A stretch of DNA of 64,000 nucleotides from assembly GCA_965644295.1 (NCBI GenBank), contig CBFFRP010000291.1, positions 165,602 through 229,601 of the forward strand, read 5' to 3'. Below the pieces are notes generated by a model. It did no database searches. It was given only the letters and a program-made list of their open reading frames with translations, and was not told where the DNA came from. Made by a program: the position numbers and the translations under genes. Each line of letters begins with the position of its first letter. Position 1 is the first letter of the stretch. The stretch comes from Paraphysomonas bandaiensis (Eukaryota > Chrysophyceae). Positions 22,666 to 34,938 of this stretch are shown piece after piece.

Positions 22666-23578
22666 CATACATATAATAATATACACAATATATATCACCA
22701 GCAAGAGGTCTCACTCTTCCTAGCATAGCCCAGATAAGTGACCAACCATAGCTAGCACTCACCAGAAGATAGACATCCAAATCTCACTCACAAGAGTATA
22801 GTTGAACGCCACAGCGTTACACAGTAGAGCTAAGATTGTTAAAGAATATGCAAGAGTATTACTTATGTTTTTACGCATGAACCGTCGCCGCTGCAATAAA
22901 AGTTAGGTTGTATTACTAGCTGTGGTGATTTACCATTGTATTTACTCTGGTAACTACTATTACCATTGTATTGCTGATCCGAGCTACTGTGGTGCCCTTG
23001 TGGCCGAACTACGATGAATCTAGTAAACCCATCTGAATCAATAGTGCTGAATGTTTTATTTTTCAGGTCATCAGCTCCGTAATGCCGCTCATGTTGTGCC
23101 TTGACAACAATGGAACCTTGGATTTCAGAAATAAACTCAGAGCTCTATAACTACTTTCTAAATGCTATTCCTGTAGTCGGCTCGGCTGTATTCCTCTTTT
23201 AATATTTTAGCCCAGCTATATGTACAAGTACTGTAATTACTTGTTTGTATGCAAGTAGTGGTTGATTTCAGTTACCATTGAAGCTCATTGATGTTATAGT
23301 GCGATAGATTCTCACTACGAAGCATGTGTAGCAGTATATGATACTGTAGAGAGGACTGATCCTCATCATCTCCGCAAAAATACTACAAACGACGTACAAA
23401 AACGCCAGATTTCTTATATAGCATCCTATAAATATTCCAGTATTCAAGCCATTATTAAGCAAAACCTCCTCATTCGATCCCCCAAAAATGACCCTTTTCC
23501 AAAAAAAAAACAGGGCCCTCTTTTCAAGAAAATTTCTGAGAAAATGAAGACCCATTACACATACTCGGAATTCCTATA

Positions 23579-23729
23579 CGTATTGGCATCCTTTGTATAT
23601 TTTTGTTCCAAGATGCCTCTAATATTGAGACAAAAATTATCTGTATTCCAGCTGTAGTTTTATTGCAGATATATAGAGTATATTTGCTTCAATTTATTTC
23701 CGAAAAATAAGATGCCGACTGCCGATACG
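23579..23729 (-). repeat. MITE family M, copy 3 with TA duplication
   Basis: 151 bp. The left end is CGTATTGGCATCC and the right end GACTGCCGATACG, in reverse orientation to copies 1, 2 and 4. It is directly flanked by TA on both sides (23577-23578 and 23730-23731), the target duplication typical of Tc1/mariner-derived MITEs. Confidence 0.85.
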
Positions 23730-23946
23730 TACAACTTACGTATACGCTATGTACAGTATGTTCTATCTATGGTGGTATGTCTGTATGGTATGTATAGTAC
23801 ATACTCGTATATGTACATGTATGTATCTCATAATCTCGCACTATCAGCGATACATGCATACATATACCATATAGAGAAATCAATCTACTAAGACAGTTCG
23901 TAGTCATATAACTTACAACTGTCTCAAACATTATCACAGTAACTCA

Positions 23947-24488
23947 ATGAGTGTATCATGTCTAGGGGAACTTCTTTATTTCCCACAAAAACAATTCTCT
24001 CCACGATTTGGAGATAAGTTTTTCACTGTCTACATACGTGATCATGCTATTAGAGGCAGTGATTCAGCATGTGGTGGTCGATTTGCTGTATATAAATTGG
24101 AAGTATGTCGCGGTAGGGAGAAGTGGTATATATATCGCAGATACAGGTACCATCCTACACAGTGTGTATATATATATGTATATATGTATCTTCGGCTCAT
24201 ATTTCTGACAGTGAATTTGATAAAATGAGAAAAGAATTATCCGATGAAATTCCAGCTAATGTAGAGACTCTACCTTCACTGCCCCCTAAAACTTGTTTTC
24301 GTGCCGTGGATGAGGTGGGAGGCGCTGTTTATGCATTGTACAGAAACTAAAGTATTCATGCTTAGGATTTTTTAAATGAAAGACAAAAGCAACTTGCTGA
24401 ATTTATGGAAAGTTTACTTGAAATTTTGTGCAAAGAAAATCTTTTGCATACAGATGCCCAGGCAGTTCGTTCATTTTTAGGCTTGTAA
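23947..24488 (+). CDS. Minimal PX-domain protein (SNX3-like size)
   Basis: Three exons: 23947-24146, 24212-24314, 24366-24488 (141 residues). The first intron joins WYIYRRY to SEF, giving the phosphoinositide-binding PX motif RRYSEF (~residues 63-68). LPSLPPK follows (~85-91), then FRAVDEDFLNERQKQL and a final VRSFLGL. The PX domain fills almost the whole protein, as in SNX3/Grd19-type sorting nexins, which bind PI3P on early endosomes and recruit retromer. No BAR domain or membrane segment is present. It lies next to VPS8 and COMMD10, also endosomal. Exact orthology to SNX3 is not established. Confidence 0.85.
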
Positions 24489-25345
24489 TTGTTTCGTGGG
24501 AACTTGATAGCTGAGAGATCGACATCGGCAACTGCTTCTTTTTCTATGCCACCCTGAATTTGCATTGCTTGCAAAGCTGTTATACTGTTATATATTGTTA
24601 TAGACTCTATGTCTCTACATTTGTTTTCTTTAAGAAAAATTATATACTTCACTTAATTGTTATTGAATGAGTGCATTACACCGTATACAGTTACTTCGTC
24701 TCAAGTATACGTAGTGTTTGTAATACAGCTTACGATTGTGGCTAATATAGTCCTACTATGAATATTACAGACTTGCACTAATCTTTGATTATTATCCTAT
24801 AAATTGGAGTTTCGCCACAAACATGCTGTTTTTAACTACTTTTCAGTATAGAAACGTGATATTTTTTATCTATTAATTGCAATTACTTGGCAACTAATTG
24901 AATCAAGCTGGAGTCAAATATAATTGCAGTTATGATTTGATGTCCCAATTTCAATTATTACAATTTCAATAGTTGACAATTAATTGGTACACAACCCTGC
25001 ACATAACACACACACAAAACCGAAATGAAACTGCGGGAAAGATGATCTTATTTTGAGAAAAATTCACCCACATAAACTTTGTAAGGGGCTATCGTTTTCC
25101 ATCTCATAGCTAGTCTGGTATCTAATTCATACACAAACAGCCACAAGTGTTGTATTCTTGACGCGATAGAAATCACTATAAACATATAAGTAGTGCACTA
25201 ATTTGTGTGCAATGCATTGAAACAAGCGCTTCTATTCACCGCATATATTATTATACTCCAATCCTTACATAAAGCTGAATGACAGTTTCAAATAAGGTCT
25301 ACTGCATAGACGCAATGATAGATAGTCAACTTTACACGACAACAT
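24489..25345. other. Intergenic with repeat R copy
   Basis: Gap between the convergent PX and VPS8 genes. It holds repeat R (24875-24990) and AT-rich unique DNA, and no exon. Confidence 0.5.
24875..24990 (-). repeat. Dispersed repeat R, copy 2 (inverted)
   Basis: Reverse complement of copy 1: ATAATTGCAGTTATGATTTG, then ATGTCCCAATTTCAATTATT and TTGACAATTAATTG. It is longer than copy 1 on both sides. Confidence 0.7.
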
Positions 25346-28300
25346 CTAATACCCATATACAGCATTGAATTTTGGTGTTGCAGGTAGTGATCCTGGTATT
25401 CTTCTGCTCGACGAGGACGTATTTTCAGATAGAGGTGACATAGGAGGTACCTTTGTTGATACCACAGAACGGTGTATACCAGTTGAGACGTTACCACTGC
25501 TCGACTCAGCAGAGTTGGGGTCAACAAGTCGTCCTGTAGTCTATACAACGATTAGGCAATACAAGAGTGCTGTGTGACGTACCTTCAACTTGCTCAAGAG
25601 TCCACCACTCTTCCTGCTCTGAGGCAATTTGTTTTTCGAGGATAGTCGACCGTCGATTTGGTCAGATTCCGGGCTATCTCCACTGATAATATACACTCCA
25701 CTGCTGGAATCATGCAAACCGATGTTACTTCCATTATGACGATAGCCTTGGTGCTACGATAACTGCGTTATATATACGAATACGTCACGTGTAGAACATA
25801 TACCTTCTTCTTCATACGGCGAGAGCGCAATTGAAGAATGTCATTAGTATTAATTCGCATATAAGTCTGGAATATCAAGATTTCATGCGAATAAGATTCA
25901 ACCATGCTGATCATAACATCTTTGAACTCTGCAAATCGAGAGCCTATAATTTGCTCTTGCGTTATTCTTCTAACAATATCTTGAGATGGCACGTGAGAAG
26001 ACATCTGTCCCATAAACTCCTTCAGCGCAGATCCTACGACAGATGCCATGATATCACGGGATAGCTCTTCGACACCACTCGTACTAAGTCCTTCAATACT
26101 ATAACGCGCACTGGAATTCCCCATTAAATTATCTAAAAAAAGAAATTTACGAGATCAGAACTTCAGTGATATACACCCTACGTTTCTCTTTTAAAAGGTG
26201 GTCCAACACACTGAACCAGTGAGTTGTCACTGATTTGTTATCTAATCGCGAACATATCCCAGTCGCCAGCTTCACTGCCTACAAACAACAATGATCAAAT
26301 CGAATATTGCACATTGCGCACTAAACACCTTTGTGAATGAATTGTAACTGCTATATGCGGACTCTGATTGGTTCAAAAATTGCACAGTGTCACTTGAAGC
26401 TCCGATAGGTGCACTTGAAATACCCTTCCCCCCGCCGAGCCTCTTCATTGAACCACCTGTGAAGCCACTACCATATTCATTACATTGTGCCCGGACCATT
26501 TTTTCTACTTCACTATGTGTCTTAGCCAAGGATAAACTGATGTGTGATAAGCACATATCCAACGCCGCAACGGAATCGCCAGCCTTCTCTAGCAAATATA
26601 CCGTGGCATCAAATATCTCTTTGTTGCGGCATATTTGTAACGTTTCATCAAGAGGAAAATTGTTATGTGTGGATAAGAACTGAAACACGTCATGTGGTCT
26701 AAACGTAGACAACTGTGAAATATAAACGAATACTTGTTCAGTCGTTAGCACATCATCAGAGAGCAGCATGTTCTCAGCAACATCGGCAGCTGTGCTATTT
26801 GCTTCATGCGAAGTATCTTTCACGGATAGATCACTACCATCGCCACCTTTGGGGGTTCCTGTGGAGCCGTTTATAACGGCATCAAGCAGCTCGAACTGTA
26901 GTTTTTGATGCTTTTGAGTTTTTTCGATTATAGCAGAGATATGAGTTGGTGAAAGATAGAGAATCATTACATCTTTAGTTTTCTTCAAATCGATGCTCGC
27001 CAGATTCTCGATGAATGATACCAATACAGCACGACACTCTAAGTTGCGAGTTTCAGCAGAAGTGTCAGTTGGAGCTCCATCCGCTGCAGCAGTCATACCA
27101 GAAAAGAAATCGTGAATATAAGTGAACACTTTGCTACGAGTTTCATCATTCCTGTCAGATAAATAGCAGCCCAATGCATTCTTCAGTGTCGTGCTTGTCA
27201 ATCTGAGCTTCAAACCATACAACTTCAACGCAGGAAAGTAAAACCCGTTTCTTTCCAGTGACGCAGCCATAGATGCAGGGGATTGCGTCAACTTCCCTTG
27301 AGACGCAACCAATGCACACATTTTACTTTCTGCAACATCAGGAGGGCGTATATGAATTCGGCAGTGATTAACAATGTCGTTGATAAGTGCATCCGGTAAA
27401 GGGACATGTATTGACACCAACTGCTCTAAGGAATGCTCATAAAAGCAAACTTGGTATCCGTTATGAGCAGACATTTCTTCATCACAATATTTGGCGAAAT
27501 CAAGAATTGAACTGAAAATATCTCCAAGGGAAGCGAATCCAGATTCATTAGTTTGGGAGTGGTTTTTCTTAATTGCTGCAGCTGCACCATGCGAGTAAAG
27601 AGCCCGCGTAGACAAACTTAAGCAGTAGAAAAGGGCGTAGTAATCTATCTTGGATATGCCGTACAAATATGGGTAACGTTTCCTCCAAATGGACGACTGA
27701 GCCTCAGTAGGAGCATCACCAGGCATCGATGGAAAAGGAGCCAATGCAATAGGACTTAAGACACTATCGAGCAATGCTGCAAGACACGACGATGGAACAA
27801 CAACGCTGTCACCCCTAGGAAACATCCGACCTTCGGAAGTATACTGCAAGAACAGCAGCAATTTGTAGCCAACGTCCACTTGTTCTGGACTGGGAAAGCC
27901 AGTTGACTCTTGACCAACACCGCTCTTTGATTTTGTCTTCATCGCCATCATACGCTCAAATGTCCACTGAAATGCACCCCCAAAGTCCATTAATCCAAAC
28001 GCATACACATACAAGAAACTCGAATAGAGGTTGTATTTTTGAAGCAAATGTACAGTGGCGTTAATATCAATATCACATAGGTCAAAGTGTGCAATACACC
28101 TTTCCAGAAACGAAAACTTAGAAGCTTTAACTCCATAGTCTAGCAAATCAGAAAAAATCTTTGTGGGCAGATCTTTAATTTTTCGCCTACATCAACAAAA
28201 TGTAATACATATATGTAAATGTTGGAATCATCTTACTGTAGTATGAAAGGTTCCAATGACTCGATAAATATCGGTTGGAGATGAGATGCGGAAAATATAT

Positions 28301-30462
28301 GATAAATTTCTTCAAATAATACGTTAATGAGCTCCCCGCCAGCAATGATACAAAACTCGATGCACACTGCTGCTACAAGAAAATGATGACTTGCTACAAC
28401 TCCTCCGCTGCTTCGGCGTCCTGCACCTTGCTGAGAAGTGACCCCTTGCTGGCGGATCACTGCAAGTTCCACATACCGCCGAATGTACACTTCCATATCC
28501 GCAGCGGTCACGTCATCGCCTGTATGTCCTCCATCACCACTGTGGCTCTTTTTACCGGAAACTTCATAGCGATTTAAAGCAAGAGATAGTGCATCTAGCC
28601 ACTGCCCATCAGTAATGAGCTGATCCACTTGCTCGCGCCATGATTGTAAGTAAAACATAAACATTTTTTCTGGAGAAAGCATATACATCCTTTGTTTGAA
28701 TACTGAGACACTCAGGCCTAGAATATCGTCGAGTCCTTTGTTCTGCAAGCAAGAGTCCACAAGGGCAGAAATAGGCTCACTAAGACGAGACTTTTCCAAA
28801 ACAAAGTCTGGAAGGCGAAGAAGGCATATGTCAGATTTCGTAAGAACGATGACGTTATTAACCCCTAGCCAACGCACGGAAACAACCACGTCGTCAAGGA
28901 TCACTTCACCCAGTGTAAAGAAGTCATGTGGAGCCTCAGAGTTAATAATTTCGGCCTTTTGTTCCGACACACTTATCGGTGGAACGCAGCAGGCATATAT
29001 CTCAACTGTCTTTCCCCATCCCCTTGCCAGCAAAGGAAACATACCAGGAGCGCTACGTCCTGGTCTCGCTGACCCTGAACGAGCTTTTAATTGTGGAAAA
29101 TCCGACGCTGCGCCCCATGACCAGTCCAAGGTGACTACAAACCCCGGACGCACGACCTGAGTGTTGGGGTCAACAACTTCCGCAGGTGCCGCCCAACGAT
29201 TGAGAATCGTAACTTCAGGGTACACACGAATTACATAACTGCGGGTGCGTGCATTGAGTGCAATAATTTGTTCACTGCCTGGAAGAGGTGACGGTAATTG
29301 TTCAAATCCACTTTGAAGAGAACCTGCTCTATTCTGTGAACATAAATTGAGAGAACGGCCACATATTATCATCAATTATTACCTTTAAAAGCTCAGGATA
29401 GCACACATAAGGCTGCAGCGCTCGCATATCGAGAACACAGCCTGCGCTCCCATCTAATAGACATTCGACCTCAGATGTTACAGAGAGAAATAAAACCCTA
29501 GACAGCTTTGTTTTGTTAACCACTCCTTTGGAATCGACAGATATGATGCTGTAATCTCCACTAACTCCAGTACAATTACTTGCAACCTCTCCAACACCAT
29601 AGACGACACAAATCTTGACGATGCGGCATGTATGTAGGTCTGAGATACGCTTTATGATACTGCTCTTCGCTATCTCCCAGATAATGATTTCACCGTTGTC
29701 GTGGCCACACACAATGAGATCCGCAGCAGCGGTAATATCAACAGCAGTAACTGACTTCGTATTCCTTCCACTTGCTGGAGTAGACGACCCGATAACTTGA
29801 CGCATTTCCTGTGAGTGATCAAACAATAGAACAAGTCCTCTGGTGGTACCAACTGCTATAAACTTATTTGTGACGTGTAGTACAGTAGCAGTCCCAGGTC
29901 CATGCTGTTTGAATTGTGCATTTCTACTCAACTGACTAGATATTGTTTCCAAACATAGGCACTTCAGATGAGAGAGCTGGTCCCAATCGCCTTCTTGTTT
30001 CGAGGTCATCTTTGCTTGGAGTGCAGACGTCGCATGCTTTTCATTTGTACACATTTGCCGCTGTTCTCTTCGGTCAGCAAGCTCCAAAGTACTAAGCAAT
30101 GTAACAATTTTATTAGCACCATAATCATTTGATTCCTCCCATTCTGGCTCATTTCTATGAGCTACAGTGGCATCTAGCAGGAACTGATCTTTTGGCTGTG
30201 ATGGTAGCGGTGAGCTGTATGCAGATTTATTATCTAACACTTGAAGCAACTGATCAATTTCATTCTTCTCTTTTCCATCTTCCGCAAGAATTAAATCTAC
30301 TGGATCATTAATAGGAACTTTTGTAGGAGTAGTAAGAGAAGTGGGCTCATCATCTGAATCATTATCGTCTAATAGCTGCTCTAAATCCACACACATAACA
30401 TCCACATCATCATCACTGTCATTGGCATTTAAAATATCATCCAATGAAGGTAATTCACTCAT
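25346..30462 (-). CDS. VPS8: VPS8, CORVET tethering-complex subunit
   Basis: Seven exons with matching phases: 29383-30462, 28237-29333, 26329-28186, 26182-26278, 25804-26132, 25583-25753, 25346-25540 (1608 residues). CORVET tethers early endosomes through Rab5/Vps21. The acidic N-terminus (residues 1-50) is followed by a WD40-type propeller (VGTTRGLVLLFD, then GHDNGEIIIWEI). Next come the Vps8 signature (WREQVDQLITDGQWLDALSLAL), the block VCIEFCI...LFEEIYHIF...ESLEPFIL, and a long helical solenoid with the late Vps8 motif EFKDVMISMVESYSHE. Yeast and animal Vps8 end in a RING finger. Here the last ~120 residues are Ser/Gly-rich and contain no Cys pairs, so the RING is absent or lies in an exon I did not find. 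Divergent from COMMD10. Confidence 0.93.
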
Positions 30463-31209
30463 TTTTTATATTTGAGTTTGTATGGTGAGAGATAAGTGGA
30501 GATATTGGACCATTCCTTGATTAATAAGATAACACACACATATATATGAGAATAATGCTGCAATATAAGCATACTATAGATATGATACATACATACATAC
30601 ATACATACATACATACATACATACATACATACATACATACATACATACATACATACATACATACATACATACATACATACATACATACATACATACATAC
30701 ATACATACATAAATACATACATACATACATACATACATACATACATACATACATACATACATACATACATACATACATACATACATACATACATACATAC
30801 ACACATACATACATACATACATACATACATACATACATACATACATACATACATACATACATACATACATACATACATACATACATACATACATACATAC
30901 ATACATACGTACATACATACATACATACATACATACATACATACATACATACATACATACATACATACATACATACATACATACATACATACATACATAC
31001 ATACATACATACATACATACATGCATACATACATACATACATACATACATACATACATACATACATACATACATACATACATACATACATACATACATAC
31101 ATACGTACATACATACATACATACATACATACATACACACATACATACATACATACATACATACATACATACATACATACATACATACATACATACATAC
31201 ATACATACA

Positions 31210-31241
<32 letters not shown>

Positions 31242-31369
31242 CCTGGATTGTTTCATATATGTGCCGTCGTATCATCACATTGCATCTATCCTGAACCTAT
31301 CCATAGGGAGAGTGATTTAAACCCTCATATCTTCTTATTCAACATAATTCGCCTCTTCCATATTTCATA
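30463..31369. promoter_or_regulatory. Divergent VPS8/COMMD10 region dominated by a microsatellite
   Basis: Of 907 bp between the two start codons, 655 bp are ATAC repeats. Only ~120 bp of ordinary sequence remain next to each gene for core promoters. Confidence 0.6.
30585..31239. repeat. 655-bp (ATAC)n microsatellite
   Basis: About 163 tetranucleotide units with only six single-base interruptions: near 30711 (AAAT), 30801 (ACAC), 30909 (ACGT), 31023 (ATGC), 31105 (ACGT) and 31137 (ACAC). Every frame on both strands is open (Thr-Tyr-Ile-His or Met-Tyr-Val-Cys repeats). These are artefacts of the repeat, not genes. Confidence 0.98.
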
Positions 31370-32385
31370 ATGAGTATTAAGTTTGCATCAAGGTACGTAT
31401 AGTCATATATATACATGTATATCTATGCATACTAACAGTACACGCTATATATTCAGATTTCTTCAAGCTGCTGAAATTCTTAATGAAATACCCGGAGAGA
31501 AGTTCCCTTTACTATTGAATCGTATATTTCAGAAGCTTCACTTAAAGGTGATGATAATCAGCTGATATATTTGTATATACCTGACTGACTTGTGGCTCTA
31601 TAGAACGAAAAACTATTCTCTGACGCCGAAGAGGCTCAGCTAATGAATCTCTTTTCACTGACTGCGGAGAATTTAACGCTTGTATTAAACAGCTGCTGCT
31701 ACATATTTGAGCAGGTATTAACTATAGGGTTATCTGCTGTCGCCTTGCTACGTGGCGATTATTCTACGTACAGAGTGAAATATGTATTAGATTTTTATTT
31801 TAGAACTCTTTCTGTTATTATGTTGTGATCAGATTACATTCGATTAATAGTGCTGCTGCTTCGTTACTAGATTGATTATTTTTTATGGCCATACAGGCTG
31901 CATTTCAGGGGGTAGGACCAGAGCCTCTGTACGAACAACTCTTGGAGGCAGGCATCGATGAGGTTCACGGAAAGGTAGTCTCACTATCATGTACAAATGC
32001 ACTTTTAGTTATCCGCCTTATATCATCCAGGCGATTGGGCGTGTGTGGGCATCTGAACGTGCCGAATTCGTTGGAAAACTCAAGCAACGCTCTTTAGGAG
32101 CCAGCGCCCTCGTTGGGACAGACCATCATCTGAATTTGATGATCGGAGAAAGCAACCTCACTAAGCTACAGGAGCCTACTGCACTTTTTGAGTTCACTCT
32201 CACGACGCCTGGTGGCAAACAGGTCAGTGCGTATTATTTCATACAACTGTACGCATAACATATGATATTTGTGATTGTCTTAGGAAAACGAGAAAACAGC
32301 AGTGGAATTTTCTCATTCAGAATTATTTTCGTTTTTTCAAGACTTGGAGAGGGTGCAACAACAACTTGATTCACTTAGCGCATAG
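31370..32385 (+). CDS. COMMD10: COMMD10, Commander-complex subunit
   Basis: Six exons: 31370-31392, 31457-31547, 31604-31714, 31897-31974, 32031-32222, 32284-32385 (198 residues; human COMMD10 is 202). Markers in order: FLQAAEILNEIP near the N-terminus, LFSLTAENLTLVLNSCCYIFEQAAF in the helical domain, then the C-terminal COMM domain with HHLNLMIGES, VEFSHSELFSFFQDLE and QLDSL. These match the COMMD10 subfamily specifically. COMMD proteins form the Commander/CCC complex, which recycles cargo from endosomes together with retriever. Exon 4 is the least certain, as its flanking introns are 182 and 56 bp. Confidence 0.93.
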
Positions 32386-33155
32386 TTGTTGACTTCAATG
32401 CTTGTGCCTATCTTGTAGCTGTTATTATTAGTCTAGACTCGTGGGTAGTATCCGACTCGTATATAAGAAACTTAATGTTTATGGTCTTTCATTATAGCAT
32501 TGTTGATTCATCATTACTATAATCAGTTTTATGACATGTAGCGTATAACCAATGCCAACATCGAGAACGTAGTATGTAAGAGCAATGGTAGACTGTCAAA
32601 TTGTATGTAATTATGTAACATTTAATGAAGGTTGTACTGGTGCATGTCGTATCGTGTAACACAAATAATGATGAGTAATTAGTAACTGCATATCGAGATA
32701 AATTATTAGTGGCGTCAACTGCAATTTTGTTGACGTATCAGATCGTTATTGTTTTTTTTTGGTGATACCTATACCTACTACATTGTACGCACGTAAATAC
32801 ATCATTCTCATTCTAGAAGTCTTAAGTAATTAAACAATTATGTCTACATGAAAATCGTCAATTTCTTATTCTGAACACGACTACAGAACGCGTTTACTTC
32901 GAGCTCTTATTTACACTTTGATATGCTACAAAAGAACACTACTTTCAGAAGGCAGCAAACTGAAGTATATTGAATCATTTCAGTGGTTGAAAATACATGT
33001 GCTTAAAGCATCCTGCGATAATCACTGATCTGAAGAAGGAAGCCTCGCTTCCAACGACTCTATCCACAATTACGCTGCAGTGTGGACGACCCAAGAGGTA
33101 TATTCTTCAAATGATAGGGGTGCCACACTGCATACGACGACCTCATCCGAATCAA
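32386..33155. other. Intergenic, convergent gene ends
   Basis: 770 bp of unique AT-rich DNA, with a T-tract near 32752-32760. No repeat shared elsewhere in the window was noticed, and no exon was seen. Confidence 0.4.
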
Positions 33156-34523
33156 CTACCGACCACGACGAATTCGGCTCCTCAATCTCTTGACGTGTTT
33201 ATAAAAACTAACGCTATTAAAATTCTGATCACTCAATGATCCGTCTAAATAGTACGTACGAAACAAGAGTGGCCGAAAGCCTGCTGCAGGTGCATTCTCA
33301 GATTTCAACATAGCTGTATTTTCACGCCCCCGGTGAATGACACGATAATCCCATAGCACCATGTCTCCCGCCCTCAATAGAGGGGACACAGAAGTCGAAC
33401 AGGTGTCGAAGAACTTAGTATACTGTGAGAAAATAAAAGAGTAATTGCGATTTGTTCCTGGAAGAAATTCAGTGGGTCCCATGTCATGCGATACATCGGC
33501 TCCTGCGATATACGCACTGATATGCGATAAGTCTGGGTCAATCATATCCCTATGCCAGTGCTGTCGTATGGCCCCCGATACACTCACGACAAGGCCATTA
33601 AACACATTCGAGAATGTAGGGTTTCGGTAGTCAACACAGTCCGTGTCTCCATGAAAGAGACATACATTGTCATATGTGAATGACGGAGAGACGAATTCCA
33701 ACTCCGCCGTACGCAACAGGGATGGGTAAATGATACTTGATTCAGCCAATTCCCACATGCGGGATACGGTATGCGCCCAGTTTTCAGACAGTAGCATTTC
33801 CCATCGTCCTATAACAAATGTAAAAATGACATACAGTTTCATATTCAAGTAACGTATGATGGAATGAGCATGTTCTATACATAAGTTCATATACCTTTGC
33901 CACGCATGGACACCTCGTTATATTTGAACCCATTCGATGTGGGATCCAGTCCAACTTCCGCAGACAACTGCATGACCTCTTCATACATACTCTTAGCCAC
34001 TTCGTGTGCCTCGCTCGCATATCTATGAGCGCAAAAAGTGATTACCATTGCAAGGACACCATTGTTGCAGATAAGCTTACCCACTAAACGGAGGCGTGTC
34101 ATCAAGTTCATTAGACGCTGACACAACAGCAAATCCGTTATAATGAAGAGATCGTGCAATTCCAGCAATATCAGTGCTCTTTAACATGAAGTTTCGTGCA
34201 GGCTCTGGACAAGTAAATCCACTAGTGTGTATTCTGTTAGCACTCACCCCCCTCTCAGTGTGGTTGCCAAAAGGATCCTGATGTATTACACCATTAAATC
34301 ACCAGTAAATTTACCTGTATAATGTGTATGTAAGTACCTGTACATCTATATCGTATGTATGATTGTCATACGCTCTAATGATGTTTCCCCCATATAAATA
34401 CGGCATCTCGTCAATATCCTTATAATACACGTATCTACCCACATCATACGCATTATTACCACACACATATCCAATAGGACAGATTAATAATACAGTGTGA
34501 ACTATAAGGATGATATAATTCAT
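33156..34523 (-). CDS. Secretory phytanoyl-CoA-dioxygenase-like (PhyH) enzyme
   Basis: Five exons: 34338-34523, 34248-34277, 34081-34202, 33895-34022, 33156-33808 (372 residues). The N-terminus is a signal peptide (hydrophobic IILIVHTVLLICPIGYVCG). The C-terminal exon holds the Fe(II)/2-oxoglutarate facial triad: HRD (in QHWHRDMI), the distal His in WDYRVIHRGREN, and the 2OG-binding Arg in RPLLFRTYY. PhyH-family enzymes hydroxylate lipids or small molecules. A signal peptide instead of a peroxisomal signal points to the ER, Golgi or outside. The substrate is unknown. Exon 2 is only 30 bp; its acceptor choice was set by phase. Divergent from the PUB gene. Confidence 0.88.
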
Positions 34524-34938
34524 ATGAAATCCTTGTATTGTAGTGTATGTTATCTCTGATCCCTGGCTGTGTAATTACCTCCATTATAATTCCAGTATGA
34601 ACCTCTACACAACACCACTTTATACACTTATCCTCTAGATATCACTACTTTTCAGCCCTGAAAATATAGATATTCTAATATTTTCAAATTCCGGTCTGAT
34701 TTTCATGGATTTTTATTATGACTCTACAATGTACGAAGAATCTAGCCGTACAGTATAGCTGTACCCGCGTACATCAGTACACATACAGCTACAGTATATA
34801 TGGATATGTACGTACATCTACACAGCATCATGTCCTCTAGATGGCCCATACTGTATAGCTATATAACATCACGCACATCAATCGAGTGTCCACCATGTGA
34901 CAATACACAAAATATATCTCACAGATATAATCCCAACA
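34524..34938. promoter_or_regulatory. 415-bp divergent intergenic region
   Basis: Lies between the PhyH and PUB-ankyrin gene starts. The inner part (34745-34870) has imperfect palindromes built on GTACAGTATAGCTGTAC and TACTGTATAGCTATA. It is presumed to hold both promoters; no known factor site was recognised. Confidence 0.4.

Larger units (their letters stand above)
21425..23946. other. 2.5-kb repeat-rich intergenic region
   Basis: Contains repeat R (21839-21925), repeat H (22060-22475), a hAT-transposase-like fragment (22585-22665) and MITE copy 3 (23579-23729), with AT-rich unique DNA between. The 108-codon frame at 22260-22586 lies largely in repeat H and is not considered a gene. Confidence 0.55.

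Noticed and set aside
30459-31370. Several 230-270 codon frames on both strands (Met-Tyr-Val-Cys or Thr-Tyr-Ile-His repeats)
   Set aside because: They are read-through of the ATAC array, which contains no stop codon in any frame. There is no coding signal outside the array.
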